From Flavobacteriales bacterium (GTDB lineage: Bacteria; Bacteroidota; Bacteroidia; UBA10329): DNA of 64,000 nucleotides. Shown here in pieces: positions 52,677 through 62,225 of this stretch. The notes below the pieces were generated by a model. The model did not search any database. It was not told the DNA's origin and worked only from the letters and a program-made list of their open reading frames with translations. How positions within the stretch are numbered: the first letter of the stretch is position 1; every line of letters starts with the position of its first letter. The position numbers were made by a program, and so were the translations under genes. The stretch is taken from contig JAIPBM010000007.1 of assembly GCA_021739695.1 (NCBI GenBank), positions 62,001 to 126,000 on the forward strand. Reading direction: 5' to 3'.

Positions 52677-55600
52677 TCAATTCAAGAACACGCGGTGCGT
52701 TTCAGTTCCGTTTAGCGATGCTATTTGCACGAGGTAAACTCCAGTGTTCACACTCAGATCAAGAACCGTTCTTGTTGCATTCATAGCAGTTGCTGCAACA
52801 ACACGGCCCGTGAGGTCAAGCACCTGAACATTCCCATTATCTACATTTTCAGGAAGGATGATATTCAACTGATGGTTGGAAACATATACCCGTGAATACT
52901 GCGTCAACTCGTCAATTCCCGTAACACTCATTCCGAAATGAAGAACAAAGCGGTCACCGATGTTGCCTGCAGCTGAATTGAAGCTGTAGTTAGGTTCCAC
53001 GTTCAGGTCTTGGAAATGATTGAGGTAGGTGTCTTCCAAGTGAATGCTTTCTCCAACAACGGTGATGTCGTTGGCGTTGATGGTGTAGCTGCCCTGTGCG
53101 GGTAGCTTCATCCCTAATGGAACTGTTGGGTTGGTATTCGAGCTGTACAATCCGTTGATCACCAGCGTATCTTCCTGTAAATTCATGTACAGCTGAGGAA
53201 CGTTACTCGACCAATACTTGTGGCTATCGTAATCATCGAAACCATCTTGGGCAGCCACCTCGAATAGGATGATGGCCTCGTCAGAAACGGTCTCATTGCT
53301 CAGTGCTATTCTCACCAAACCTTCTTGCGCTTCCGTCTTGTAAATACCCGCCAATGTTCCGTGGCTTCGGTCTGCATTCGCAAAGTCCAATTGGCCTGTA
53401 AGTCCGTCTGCCGAAACACGTACCCAGAACGCCTGAGTAGGCGGAATACTTCCATCCACAGCACCACCACCGTTATTGTTGGTCCCGATCATACCACTCG
53501 CGTTGTAGGTATCGTAAAGCATGGTGCTGCCTTGGTGTGTGCGGTACCAAAGGGTGGTTTCGAGGTTGGTCTTTACGGCATTGTCCCAACTTACGGTTGA
53601 TGGATACGGATTGCCTACCAAGTTGTATCCTCGGTTCGCGGCCGTTGTGCCTGTTCTTGTGAGACCTGAAGCGCTTAGATTGCCGCTGTTGAAGTGAATG
53701 TTCTGGTCCACCTCATTGAATGTGATTGTCTGCGTGCTTCCCATTCGGGCAACATACCCAACCGTTGGCACCATTGGAACTGCACCCACGGTTTGCAGAG
53801 TATAGGATTGCGTTGTTTCGTTTGCCGTCCAAAGTTTATCGCCCGTATCCACATTATAATCGTAGATGTAATTTCCGTTAACTGGACTACTCACGTAGTA
53901 GAAAACACCGTTAGGGGTTGCTCCTCCAGAACCCGTTAGGTATTGCTCCATTTTGGAGGCACCACTTCCGGAAATGGTTCCTTGGGTAATGAGCGAGCCG
54001 ATGCCCGTGGCGTCTGCTTTCACCAGAATGGTTCCATTGTTCACAATATCTCCCGTTACAGTAAGCGCTTTGCCTGCATCAATGGTCAGAATTGCCCCTG
54101 CATCGAGAAGAATAGACTGACATTGTACCGGTGAAGCAGGCAATGACGTGATATGTGGTTGATTGACTGGAATAGAAGAAATGCTTGCCACATCCAGAAG
54201 ACCAGGCACAAGACCTGAACCCCAGTTGGTGGCATCGTTCCAATCTGTTGAAGTAACGCCCAACCAAGAAATGGCAATTGGAAGAATAGTTACGTTGATG
54301 GCCATCACGCTATCGCAACCAGCAACGTTGGCAATCGTGTCCATTACCACTTGCGTGCCGAGGTTGGTAATGGTCTGGTTTCCGCTCGGAACGGTGTATG
54401 ATACCGTTTCCGTTACGCTGAAAGTTGAGGTCGTTTGGAGTTGATTCTCCGCTGCACCAACGTCTCTTCTTCCATCTGAAAGTGACACATTCTGAGCATC
54501 AGAAGCATCTGCCGGATTGCCTGAATTGATGGCAATACTTCCGCAGCCTGGAACCATCGTAAAAGTTAATCCTCCATTGTTTTGCAACGTTCCGAGGTTC
54601 AATTGCAGATCGGTTGCACCCAGAATGTCCGTTGCCGTGCTGCCGCTAATGGATACATCATCAAAAATGTTGTGGCCCAGGGAAGTGATGGTCGGGCTGT
54701 GACTGTGGTAAATGTTGCTAGAACCGTTGAGCGCCACAATGCTGCTTTGCAGATTGAGGTTGGAGGTTGTACCTGCCGATGCAATGGTATTGGCGTAAAT
54801 ACCGCCACCGTTGGAGGATGCGGAATTGTCCGTGAGCGTAGAATTGGTTACTGTAAGCGCTTGCGTGGCCGTTTGGTTTGATGATGAGACCGAAGAGAAT
54901 ATGCCACCTCCGTTGCTACCAGCGGCATTTCCTGTTATAGTGCTTGTATGGATATTGACAGTGGCAACCGTTGCGGTACTGACCGAGCCACTGTTAATGA
55001 ACATACCACCGCCATTGAAGGTCGCCTGATTGTTGGAAACGGTTGAACTGGACAACGATACGGACGAAGTCCCCGTGCCGAATGAGGCCTGAATGCCACC
55101 ACCGTTGGTGCCTGATGAATTTCCATCAATGGTTGAATTCGACACACGCAATTCCACACCACCCTGAAATGCCAGGCCACCACCGAAACCATCGGCCATG
55201 TTGTTGTTGATGACCACATTCTCAAGAATAAGTTTTGCGGTATTGGATGAGAAGATTCCACCGCCCATAGCAGCTGTACCCGAACCCGTGGCTTGTCCAT
55301 TCTGTACGGTTAGATTTCTGAGAATCGTACTGTCCGTCCCCGTTATCTCGAATATTCTTGACGAGGCATTTCCATCAATGATGGTGTTGTCAGGTCCATT
55401 TCCGATGATCACCAGATTGTTGCTGAAAGAAATATCTCCTGACGTAAGCACTATCGGATTGCCATTCGTACTCGCATCGAAAATGATCGTATCGCCATCG
55501 CAGGTTGAGGCAACGGCATCGCGCAGCGAACCGGGACCCGAATCGTTGGTGTTGCTTACAACTCCTACTGTTTCGAGAACGGTGAGCGTGATGGTCAGGA

Positions 55601-58469
55601 TGCTATCGGCTCCACAAATGGTAGTGAGCGTATCGGAATAAACGCCTGAAACGGTGTAAGTCTCATCGCCACTTGGCACGGTATAATCAGTGCAGGTTGA
55701 AACGCTGAAACTTGCATTGACCTCTGGCAATTCTGACGATTCGAAAGCACCCATATCGATGGTGGTCATTCCGATATTATCACCATCAACAATTCGCGCA
55801 TTTCCGTCCAGGTCATTGGCGGTTGCATTCAGGGCATTGCTTCCTGCATCGATCACAACCGATGCTGGGCAGGAACTTACCCGATAATCTCCGGCCGTGG
55901 TAGGAGTTGAGCTTGCCGTGATCGGATTTACGAAAAGTGGGTCGTTTGATGAAAGGGTCCCGTCAAGGTTACCAGTTCCCGTGGGGGTTTCATCCTTGAT
56001 GAGCGAATAGGTTGCAGTAATGATACCAAAAGCATCGGGCGAAAAGGATGAAGCACCATTGCCCCAAACAACGCTGTTCCTCGAAGTGAAGTTGCCCGCA
56101 ATGCCTCCGCCTCCCAAGGCATAGTTACCTGCAATGGTCGTATTGACAAGCGTAAGTGAACCTCCTGCACCCTTCATTACTCCACCCCCTTGCGATGCGC
56201 TAACGTTTCCGCTTATCAGCGCGTTGGTGATTGTGCAAGTTGTATTCGTCACGTGCAAGCCACCCCCAAGGTTGGTGGACCGATTACCGCTAACTACACA
56301 GTTCTTTATCTGCAAATTGCCCGAAGCCGAATAGACGCCACCTCCGTTGTATCTTCTGAAGGCTACGCCATCAACCATTCGGTCGGTACCTGCCCCCGAA
56401 GCACTTCCGTTGCGAATGGCAAAACCATCCAACACATTGGTTCCGGTTGAACTTTTTGAAAGAACTACCGAATAGACCTTTTGTCCTCCGCCCAAATCGC
56501 CATCCAGAATGCTCGGGTTCGAATAATCCTGAAGCCCTGTAGATGGGTTATAGCCTCCTTTGAGCACGATGCCATCGTTCAGCAGGAAATAATGATCGAG
56601 ATTGCCGCTGCAAGTGCTGCACAACCGCGAGGCCGAGGGCGTGTAGGTGCCCGATGCCACCAGTATCTCCGTTGCGCAATCGCTGATCTCCAGTGCACTT
56701 TCCAAAGAGGTGAATGCATTTGCCCAACTCAGGCCCGTGTTGGTTCCAGTTGCATCCGGGTCAACATATAGGCTGTAATATGGAGTGGAGGAGACAACCG
56801 TGTATTCGAGGTCAATGACCCGCTGATTGCCGCTCTGATCGGTTGCCGTTACCTGCCTTGTAATATTGGTGCCAACATCTTCGCAGGTAACTGTGAAGGG
56901 CTCCGATACCACGCTTGAAACGGAGCAGTTGTCTTCGAATGTTAACGTTGGCGGAATGACGGTAAGTTGTGTGTTTCCAGTGAGGTCTATGACACCGAAA
57001 TTGGGTGCGCTAATGGTGTTCCACGAAGCATATGTCGGGGTTGGTGCAAAGTCGTCAACAACCGTAACCTGTGCCTGACAGGTGCTGGTCAATCCCACGT
57101 AATCGGTAACGGTAAGCGTAACGGTGTTTGCCCCCAAATTGGAACAATTGAAGCTGCTGGGCGATACCGATATGCTAGCGATTCCTGTATTGTCTGTTGA
57201 GCCACCGTTGACTGCCGATACCAGCAGCGTTGCCTGACCAGCAATTCCTGATGCTAGGACGATATTTCCATTCTCATCAAAGTATTGTCCGACACCAAGG
57301 GTGACTGATGCGCTCTGACAAACAGCCACTGGTGGTTGTGAGTCATAGATTACCCGATAACCTATGCTTCCGTTGTTGGCGTTTGTGTTGGTTGATGTGG
57401 TGCCGCCCAAAATGTAGGTATAGATCAATACCTCATTCGCAACCCACGATGACCCTCCTCCTCCGCCATATTCCTGTCCGCCACCGCCACCGCCTTCATA
57501 CCCAGCGCCACCGCCTCCTCCTCCATAGAAACCAACAAATTCCATTGTGCATTCTGTGTATGGAGTTATACCAGAATGAAATGGTCCTCCAGCTCCACCA
57601 CCACTATAACCCGTACCACCTCTACATGCATCACGAGTTGTCACCGTTGTACATCCGACTCCAAACGGGTTCAATGGGTCGCAGGCATTTCCGTATTGAT
57701 AGGTTGCCTCTGGGTGATGACCTCCTGCACCCCCAATCGCAGGTGTTTTCCCTTGAATTTCACATTGGTGCAGATCGGGTGATGATTGGCAGACAGAGCC
57801 ATAGTAACCCCCACCACCTCCAGCTCCTATAAATAATCTATTGGAGTATTCGTTGACAATATAATTGACGAGAGTAAGAGCAGGACCGCCCGTGGAGTAA
57901 GGATCCCCACCTAAACCACCGTCTCCGCAGCCATCAATTCCATTTGAAGGATATTCTCCACCTCCAGGTAATCCGTGCGACTGGTGGGTCTCAACAGCAC
58001 TGCCACCGCCACCGCCACCAGCAATGCACAACAGCGACCCATTGTGATCGACAATTGCCGTTGAGGCGCCACCGCCACCGCTTGCTATCCGATCATGTAT
58101 GTCGGATGATCCCCGTTTACCTTGATAGAAAGTGAACTCCCGACCTTCGTTGTCAACAGTTATCGGTATTTGAAAAGTGACTGTTCCTCCCTGGCCACCT
58201 TTGGCCATCAGGTCAACGAATATCCCGTCCCATGTGGCCGTTCCGCCATCGGCACCTTTAACGGTGAATACAATATCGGTTGCGCCTGTGGAGAGAAGCG
58301 GTATTGTTCCAGTTGCTGTCGATCGCACCCACGGGTCACCATTTGAGAATTCTATTGGCGTAGTAACAGAATTGCTCAAAACTCCGTTATCTAATTCGGT
58401 GGTTATCTGCGCACTAGCAAGTACTGGGAAAAGCAGAATTGCAATAAGACGGGTTGCATTCATCATCAT
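52677..58469 (-). CDS. Giant glycine-rich / beta-helix protein with T9SS type A tail
   Basis: A 1930-residue secreted protein. Signal peptide to ~21 (LASA-QIT); a ~340-residue glycine-rich domain with GGGGG clusters (IAGGGGGGSAVE, FYGGGGGGAGYEGG); HYR/Ig-like repeats (AVCQSASVTLG, STCQAQVTVVDDFAP); two right-handed beta-helix domains (YNGGGVYSASGNLQIKNCVVSGN; NTNDSGPGSLRDAVAST), the second followed by a choice-of-anchor-Q-like close (PGCGSIAINSGNPADASD); three T-V-P-S-G linkers; then the ~500-residue module shared with the downstream gene and a T9SS type A domain. Three Met codons open the frame; the first is used. It follows a 56-residue membrane peptide by 12 bp. Function as adhesin is inferred. 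Confidence 0.87.
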   Translation of the reverse strand: MMMNATRLIAILLFPVLASAQITTELDNGVLSNSVTTPIEFSNGDPWVRSTATGTIPLLSTGATDIVFTVKGADGGTATWDGIFVDLMAKGGQGGTVTFQIPITVDNEGREFTFYQGKRGSSDIHDRIASGGGGASTAIVDHNGSLLCIAGGGGGGSAVETHQSHGLPGGGEYPSNGIDGCGDGGLGGDPYSTGGPALTLVNYIVNEYSNRLFIGAGGGGGYYGSVCQSSPDLHQCEIQGKTPAIGGAGGHHPEATYQYGNACDPLNPFGVGCTTVTTRDACRGGTGYSGGGAGGPFHSGITPYTECTMEFVGFYGGGGGGAGYEGGGGGGQEYGGGGGSSWVANEVLIYTYILGGTTSTNTNANNGSIGYRVIYDSQPPVAVCQSASVTLGVGQYFDENGNIVLASGIAGQATLLVSAVNGGSTDNTGIASISVSPSSFNCSNLGANTVTLTVTDYVGLTSTCQAQVTVVDDFAPTPTYASWNTISAPNFGVIDLTGNTQLTVIPPTLTFEDNCSVSSVVSEPFTVTCEDVGTNITRQVTATDQSGNQRVIDLEYTVVSSTPYYSLYVDPDATGTNTGLSWANAFTSLESALEISDCATEILVASGTYTPSASRLCSTCSGNLDHYFLLNDGIVLKGGYNPSTGLQDYSNPSILDGDLGGGQKVYSVVLSKSSTGTNVLDGFAIRNGSASGAGTDRMVDGVAFRRYNGGGVYSASGNLQIKNCVVSGNRSTNLGGGLHVTNTTCTITNALISGNVSASQGGGVMKGAGGSLTLVNTTIAGNYALGGGGIAGNFTSRNSVVWGNGASSFSPDAFGIITATYSLIKDETPTGTGNLDGTLSSNDPLFVNPITASSTPTTAGDYRVSSCPASVVIDAGSNALNATANDLDGNARIVDGDNIGMTTIDMGAFESSELPEVNASFSVSTCTDYTVPSGDETYTVSGVYSDTLTTICGADSILTITLTVLETVGVVSNTNDSGPGSLRDAVASTCDGDTIIFDASTNGNPIVLTSGDISFSNNLVIIGNGPDNTIIDGNASSRIFEITGTDSTILRNLTVQNGQATGSGTAAMGGGIFSSNTAKLILENVVINNNMADGFGGGLAFQGGVELRVSNSTIDGNSSGTNGGGIQASFGTGTSSVSLSSSTVSNNQATFNGGGMFINSGSVSTATVATVNIHTSTITGNAAGSNGGGIFSSVSSSNQTATQALTVTNSTLTDNSASSNGGGIYANTIASAGTTSNLNLQSSIVALNGSSNIYHSHSPTITSLGHNIFDDVSISGSTATDILGATDLQLNLGTLQNNGGLTFTMVPGCGSIAINSGNPADASDAQNVSLSDGRRDVGAAENQLQTTSTFSVTETVSYTVPSGNQTITNLGTQVVMDTIANVAGCDSVMAINVTILPIAISWLGVTSTDWNDATNWGSGLVPGLLDVASISSIPVNQPHITSLPASPVQCQSILLDAGAILTIDAGKALTVTGDIVNNGTILVKADATGIGSLITQGTISGSGASKMEQYLTGSGGATPNGVFYYVSSPVNGNYIYDYNVDTGDKLWTANETTQSYTLQTVGAVPMVPTVGYVARMGSTQTITFNEVDQNIHFNSGNLSASGLTRTGTTAANRGYNLVGNPYPSTVSWDNAVKTNLETTLWYRTHQGSTMLYDTYNASGMIGTNNNGGGAVDGSIPPTQAFWVRVSADGLTGQLDFANADRSHGTLAGIYKTEAQEGLVRIALSNETVSDEAIILFEVAAQDGFDDYDSHKYWSSNVPQLYMNLQEDTLVINGLYSSNTNPTVPLGMKLPAQGSYTINANDITVVGESIHLEDTYLNHFQDLNVEPNYSFNSAAGNIGDRFVLHFGMSVTGIDELTQYSRVYVSNHQLNIILPENVDNGNVQVLDLTGRVVAATAMNATRTVLDLSVNTGVYLVQIASLNGTETHRVFLN

Positions 58470-58481
58470 AGCGGGAGTTGA

Positions 58482-58652
58482 TCAGAATGTTTGTTTGGAT
58501 AGAAGGTTCATGGAGTTTTCGATCTCCTCCAAACGCAATTCATACCACAGATAGATCCCAAGCACGATGGCCAAGAAGACCATCAGCATACCGATGAAAA
58601 GGATGGTTCCTTTGGTCAGTGGGAAGTGTCCGTGGAGTGCGCTCGAATCCAT
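58482..58652 (-). CDS. 56-residue single-pass membrane peptide
   Basis: An intact frame of 56 codons: a short polar N-terminus (MDSSALHGHFPLTKG), one strong transmembrane helix (TILFIGMLMVFLAIVLGIYL) and a charged C-terminal tail with a helical look (YELRLEEIENSMNLLSKQ). It ends 12 bp before the 1930-residue T9SS protein, on the same strand. A CACCTTTG box lies 5 nt before the ATG, mirroring the near-leaderless promoters elsewhere in the window. It has no family I recognise. Topology and operon position suggest an accessory for export or regulation of the giant protein, but this is inference. Confidence 0.6.
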   Translation of the reverse strand: MDSSALHGHFPLTKGTILFIGMLMVFLAIVLGIYLWYELRLEEIENSMNLLSKQTF

Positions 58653-58657
58653 GTGCC

Positions 58658-58665
58658 CAAAGGTG
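58658..58665 (-). promoter_or_regulatory. Possible -7 box (CACCTTTG) for the 56-residue peptide and giant T9SS gene
   Basis: On the minus strand CACCTTTG differs by one base from TACCTTTG and ends 5 nt before the ATG at 58652. Confidence 0.35.
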
Positions 58666-58703
58666 GAAAGGAGGTCCGGAAGAAAACGAAATTCAGGTGT
58701 GAC

Positions 58704-58723
58704 AAGAGCGTGACAACGCTCTT
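58704..58723 (-). terminator. Hairpin after the TPR-HTH regulator gene
   Basis: A perfect 8-bp stem (AAGAGCGT, GACA loop, ACGCTCTT) starts 17 nt past the regulator stop at 58741. The T-run stands on the plus-strand side, so termination on the minus strand is uncertain. Confidence 0.45.
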
Positions 58724-58740
58724 TTTGAACTCAGAACCGC

Positions 58741-60432
58741 TTAAATCCGAGCGATAAGCTCAAGCAGTTCCTCCACCGTTTCGATGTTCAATTTACGCCT
58801 CAGTCTGGAGCGCGTCTGGCGGATGGTGTTGTCGCCAACACCAAGGATCTGGGTCATCTGTTTAGCAGATACGTCCATTTTCGTCAATAGGATGAAACGC
58901 TTTTCCGCCTCGCTGATGTTGGGATACTTTGCCTCCAACCGTTCGATGTATCCGGCATGCACGTTCTCGAACAGTTGTTTGAAACGGGCCCAATCTTCAT
59001 CAGTCAGGATCTTGGCCTCTTGTAGTTGTTGCAGGTTGGAATCGTTTTCAGTCACATCCCCCAATGGAATGTTCTTCGTTTCCATTTCCTGAACAAACTC
59101 GAGCAATTGTTGCTTGGCCAGCTTCAGTTCGTGCTCCGCATCTTCCTTTTCTTGAACCAGTAATGCCCGCTGCCTGTTTCGCTTTGCGCGGAAACGGATG
59201 AACATCACGGAAAGCACGGTGAGCACCAGCACCATCAGACCGATAAGCACATTCCTGCGCTGTATCTGCAGCTTCCGTTCTCCTTCCAATTTGGCGGTCT
59301 GGGTGGCAATGCGTTCCAGTTCCAGTTTCTGCTCCGCTCGGGCCAGCATCACACGGTCGTATTCGCGCTCAATGCCATCCTTCATCAATAGGGAGGAATC
59401 CACGTATGCCTTCACCATTTCTGCATTGCCCAATGCGCCATATAGCTTGGCGGCTATCGGATACACGAATGCCTTGCGTGTGAGTTCGCCCGTGGAACAG
59501 GCGTGCTGCAAAGCTTCTGTCAAATAACCTGTAGCGAGTTTGGTTCTCCCTGTCTGGAGGGCGATATCCGCCAAAATGGTCAGCGCGTTTGATGCTCGAC
59601 CTAGATCATTCACCCTTTTAGCCTCTTTCATGTCCTCTAGCAACAGCAGCTCGGCTCTAGCAATATCACCCTGCAGGTAGTAGTTCTCTCCCAAATTCCC
59701 TTTGGAAAGTATCGGATAGACCGTGTCCTTGGTCTCCAGCGCAAAGTCATAAACCCGCTGAAACCAAGCGTTGGATGAATCCAATTGTCCCAACCTTCTA
59801 TAGGTAATTCCCATCATGTTGAGCGCAAACATGCGGTAGTAATGCCTGTAACCGACAGACATGCTTTCCACCGCCTGTTGGTATCTCCTTATTGCCTCAT
59901 CATATTCCCTGAAATCGTAATGAACATGCCCCAACTGGGTAAGGCAAATGCTTTTGATGGGATATTCGGCCGGATCCTTGTCCTCAAGCAGACGGACAGA
60001 ATTGCGGATGTGCAGGAGTCCCGACTCGTATTGTCCTCGGTCATAGAGCCGCGTACCTATCAGACTTTCGCAGCGCGCTTCCAGCCAAATGGCGTTGACT
60101 TCTCTTGCTTTTTGGATGAGTTCCAATGCCTTTTCAGTGAGCTCTGGTAATCGGTCGTCAGACCGGTAATTGTAATAATGAAGTTCAATGAGGTCGGCTT
60201 CAAGAGCAAAATCCGGATCATTGTGTTTCTCTGCAAGTTCTCTAACGCGTTGGAGGTCATTGAAGATCGCCACCGAATCCTGATAGCGCACAAATTGCTC
60301 GTAATAATCGAACAGCGCCAAGGTGCGCTCCGTGTGGGTTTTCCCTACAAGCTGCGTAAAATCAATGGGTGATTGGGCAAGAGTGGCTTGCCAAAGGGAT
60401 ATGAAGAGAAGTAGGATGGTAAAACGCTTCAT
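58741..60432 (-). CDS. Membrane TPR regulator with C-terminal LuxR/winged HTH
   Basis: A 563-residue regulator of a Bacteroidota-specific layout: signal peptide (ending TLA-QSP), about eight periplasmic TPRs (~30-370), a coiled linker, one transmembrane helix (VLIGLMVLVLTVLSVMFIRF, ~395-415), a cytosolic coiled coil (VQEKEDAEHELKLAKQQLLEF) and a C-terminal HTH (SAKQMTQILGVGDNTIRQTRSRLRRKL, ~515-545, shown partly). Such proteins sense periplasmic cues and bind DNA directly. Start ATG at 60432 gives a proper signal peptide; the frame is open 93 nt further but the extra residues do not fit. It is upstream of the 56-residue peptide and giant T9SS gene on the same strand, so it may control them. 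Confidence 0.85.
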   Translation of the reverse strand: MKRFTILLLFISLWQATLAQSPIDFTQLVGKTHTERTLALFDYYEQFVRYQDSVAIFNDLQRVRELAEKHNDPDFALEADLIELHYYNYRSDDRLPELTEKALELIQKAREVNAIWLEARCESLIGTRLYDRGQYESGLLHIRNSVRLLEDKDPAEYPIKSICLTQLGHVHYDFREYDEAIRRYQQAVESMSVGYRHYYRMFALNMMGITYRRLGQLDSSNAWFQRVYDFALETKDTVYPILSKGNLGENYYLQGDIARAELLLLEDMKEAKRVNDLGRASNALTILADIALQTGRTKLATGYLTEALQHACSTGELTRKAFVYPIAAKLYGALGNAEMVKAYVDSSLLMKDGIEREYDRVMLARAEQKLELERIATQTAKLEGERKLQIQRRNVLIGLMVLVLTVLSVMFIRFRAKRNRQRALLVQEKEDAEHELKLAKQQLLEFVQEMETKNIPLGDVTENDSNLQQLQEAKILTDEDWARFKQLFENVHAGYIERLEAKYPNISEAEKRFILLTKMDVSAKQMTQILGVGDNTIRQTRSRLRRKLNIETVEELLELIARI

Positions 60433-60646
60433 TTCGGCTAAAATAAGCCAACATCTGAGATGAGGTATTAAGGAATAAGCGAAAAAAAGAAGCCGTGCCT
60501 CCACCTTGGTATTACGGGAGACCATTGGCTCACCACTTATAGTTTGCGGCTTACAACTTCATTCAGCCATCCTTTATCTGTTCAGGGTCTGTTCAAAGTA
60601 ATTCCAACCTTAAACTTTGAACTCGGCACCTTCAACTTTCTTCAAC

Positions 60647-60768
60647 CTACCTCCCATTCCCTTTCCTCATCTCCTCCAGCTGTTTCATCAGCCGTTCCAC
60701 CTCTGCCTGAGAAAGGTTCTCCAATAGATCCTGTGGACTGTGAACAATTGGACCACGCGTTAGCGCTG
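60647..60768 (-). pseudogene. 3' remnant of a duplicated HTH regulator gene
   Basis: About 110 bp match the end of the HTH gene at 61827-62171, roughly 90 percent identical by eye. The frame is kept and ends in TAG at 60647-60649: GPIVHSPQDLLENLSQAEV, then ERLMKQLEEMRKGNGR, versus MRSRK in the intact copy. The HTH part is missing and no start is present, so it is a fragment. Similarity stops at about 60768, 6 bp from the stop codon of the T9SS protein gene. It is either the footprint of a tandem duplication or of a replacement event that put the T9SS gene between the two copies. Confidence 0.75.
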
Positions 60769-60774
60769 AACGAA

Positions 60775-61755
60775 TTACTTCACTAGAAGCTTCTGTCTGA
60801 ACACAGCTTTATCAGTAACCAAAGCTATGATGTAGTTTCCTGCATCAAGCATCGAAACGTCTAAGTTCAAATGAAATGGGACAGATAGAACAACTCTCCC
60901 CGCCATATCATAAACCAAAGTACTGGTTGGTGTTTCTATCCCATCTGGAATTAGGAAACGAACCATGTCAGAAGCCGGATTGGGATAAACATCAATCGGA
61001 CTCTTCACGTATTCACCAACTGCCCCTGGGAAATTATCAAGCCCAATGATCATATTCCTGATCATCCAGCCATCCTTACCGGTTTCCATACTATCGCTTT
61101 CAAAGACAAAGCGAACGTAAACAGTATCCATATTTTCCCAATCACATCCATTAGAACGGCTTTCATTTCCCTGAAAAACAGAAACGTACCAGATAAACTG
61201 AACAGCACTCCAGGTCCATTCCGATTGATTCCCAGAAAAACCATAAACTGTGTCGTGAATGATACTCGGGAAATTGAATATTTCTGTCTCCAGAGGTAGA
61301 TTTAACTGAGACCACGTCCAAGCAATCGATTGCCAATTGACACTATCACAAGAATATTCCAGATAACCACCATCCACCAATGTATCTGTAGAATACTTAT
61401 GTTCAAACGCAATCCACGAGGTTTGATAGGAATAATTATCGTTAGACGGAATCATCACCACCAATTCACTTCTAAGACTATCAGCATAGGAATTAACTGA
61501 ATCGGTTACCCAGCCGATTTCGTTATCAAAAAACGACTTCGATGTGGTTCCATAGACCCATGCATTACTCGAATCACTCGTGTTCACCGAAAACAGGTGC
61601 GGTTCATTGATCGGAGAAATATTGGCAGCAATTCCGCCATCATAACCATCAATTTCAACCAACGGAACATCTCCGGGATTAACGTGATACCATGTTTGGG
61701 ATTTGACTGTTGTAAAACAAAAAACAAAAAGAAATACCGATGTAAGAAGTCTCAT
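60775..61755 (-). CDS. T9SS type A sorting domain-containing secreted protein
   Basis: A 326-residue secreted protein. Signal peptide MRLLTSVFLFVFCFTTVKS-QTW from the ATG at 61755; a TTG six codons earlier (61773) is less likely. The body is rich in Trp, Ser and Asn with beta-sandwich character (SYQTSWIAFEHKYSTDT, VDGGYLEYSCDS, VYVRFVFESDSMETGKDGW), resembling a jelly-roll of the choice-of-anchor/MAM-like type found in Bacteroidota. The last ~80 residues (VYPNPASDMVRFLI, VYDMAGRVVLSV, LDAGNYIIAL, FRQKLLVK) are a T9SS type A domain. It lies between an HTH remnant and the intact HTH gene. Function unknown. Confidence 0.8.
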   Translation of the reverse strand: MRLLTSVFLFVFCFTTVKSQTWYHVNPGDVPLVEIDGYDGGIAANISPINEPHLFSVNTSDSSNAWVYGTTSKSFFDNEIGWVTDSVNSYADSLRSELVVMIPSNDNYSYQTSWIAFEHKYSTDTLVDGGYLEYSCDSVNWQSIAWTWSQLNLPLETEIFNFPSIIHDTVYGFSGNQSEWTWSAVQFIWYVSVFQGNESRSNGCDWENMDTVYVRFVFESDSMETGKDGWMIRNMIIGLDNFPGAVGEYVKSPIDVYPNPASDMVRFLIPDGIETPTSTLVYDMAGRVVLSVPFHLNLDVSMLDAGNYIIALVTDKAVFRQKLLVK

Positions 61756-61826
61756 ACAGTCAAAAATACTCAATCTTAGAACGAGTTGTTATTGCTTGTA
61801 TCTATCTCTTTCGCAAAACCCACCCG

Positions 61827-62171
61827 TCACTTCCGGCTCCTCATCTCCTCCAGCTGTTTCATCAGCCGTTCCACCTCTGCCTGAGAAAGGTTCTCCAATA
61901 GATCCTGTGGACTGTGAACAATCGGACCTCGCATTAGCCCTGCGAGGTAAGACAACTGCTCATTCCCGTCAGGTTCATACCTGAACAATTCATTCGGTGT
62001 GCATTCAAAGGCCTTGCACAGTTTAAACAAATGGTCAATTCCAACCGATTTCGCAGATCCATCAAGTAGTCTTCTAGCCTGTTTGTAGCTGAATCCACGT
62101 TTGGAAAGCCACACGTTTCCAAATTTTACTCCGCGCATTTTTAGTAGTCTATTCACATCCAATCGTATCAT
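61827..62171 (-). CDS. XRE-type helix-turn-helix regulator
   Basis: A 114-residue protein: short N-terminal IRLDVNRLLKMRG, then an HTH of the XRE/Cro fold (WLSKRGFSYKQARRLLDGSA and IDHLFKLCKAFECTPNELF, ~20-70) and a C-terminal helix LENLSQAEVERLMKQLEEM likely to dimerise. The ATG at 62171 is preferred; the frame stays open to a GTG at 62291 but those residues would lie inside the 21-bp repeat array. The gene's 3' end is duplicated at 60647-60768. The repeat array begins 55 bp upstream of the start, so it may be its own operator. Confidence 0.8.
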   Translation of the reverse strand: MIRLDVNRLLKMRGVKFGNVWLSKRGFSYKQARRLLDGSAKSVGIDHLFKLCKAFECTPNELFRYEPDGNEQLSYLAGLMRGPIVHSPQDLLENLSQAEVERLMKQLEEMRSRK

Positions 62172-62225
62172 AACAGTATCATTTAAACACAAATACAACG
62201 GCCCACCCCCTTCTTTAGTGTGCTC

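Noticed and set aside
57420-58090. Short GC-rich repeated runs that could pass for a CRISPR or satellite array
   Set aside because: They encode the glycine clusters of the giant T9SS protein; spacing is irregular and there are no spacers.
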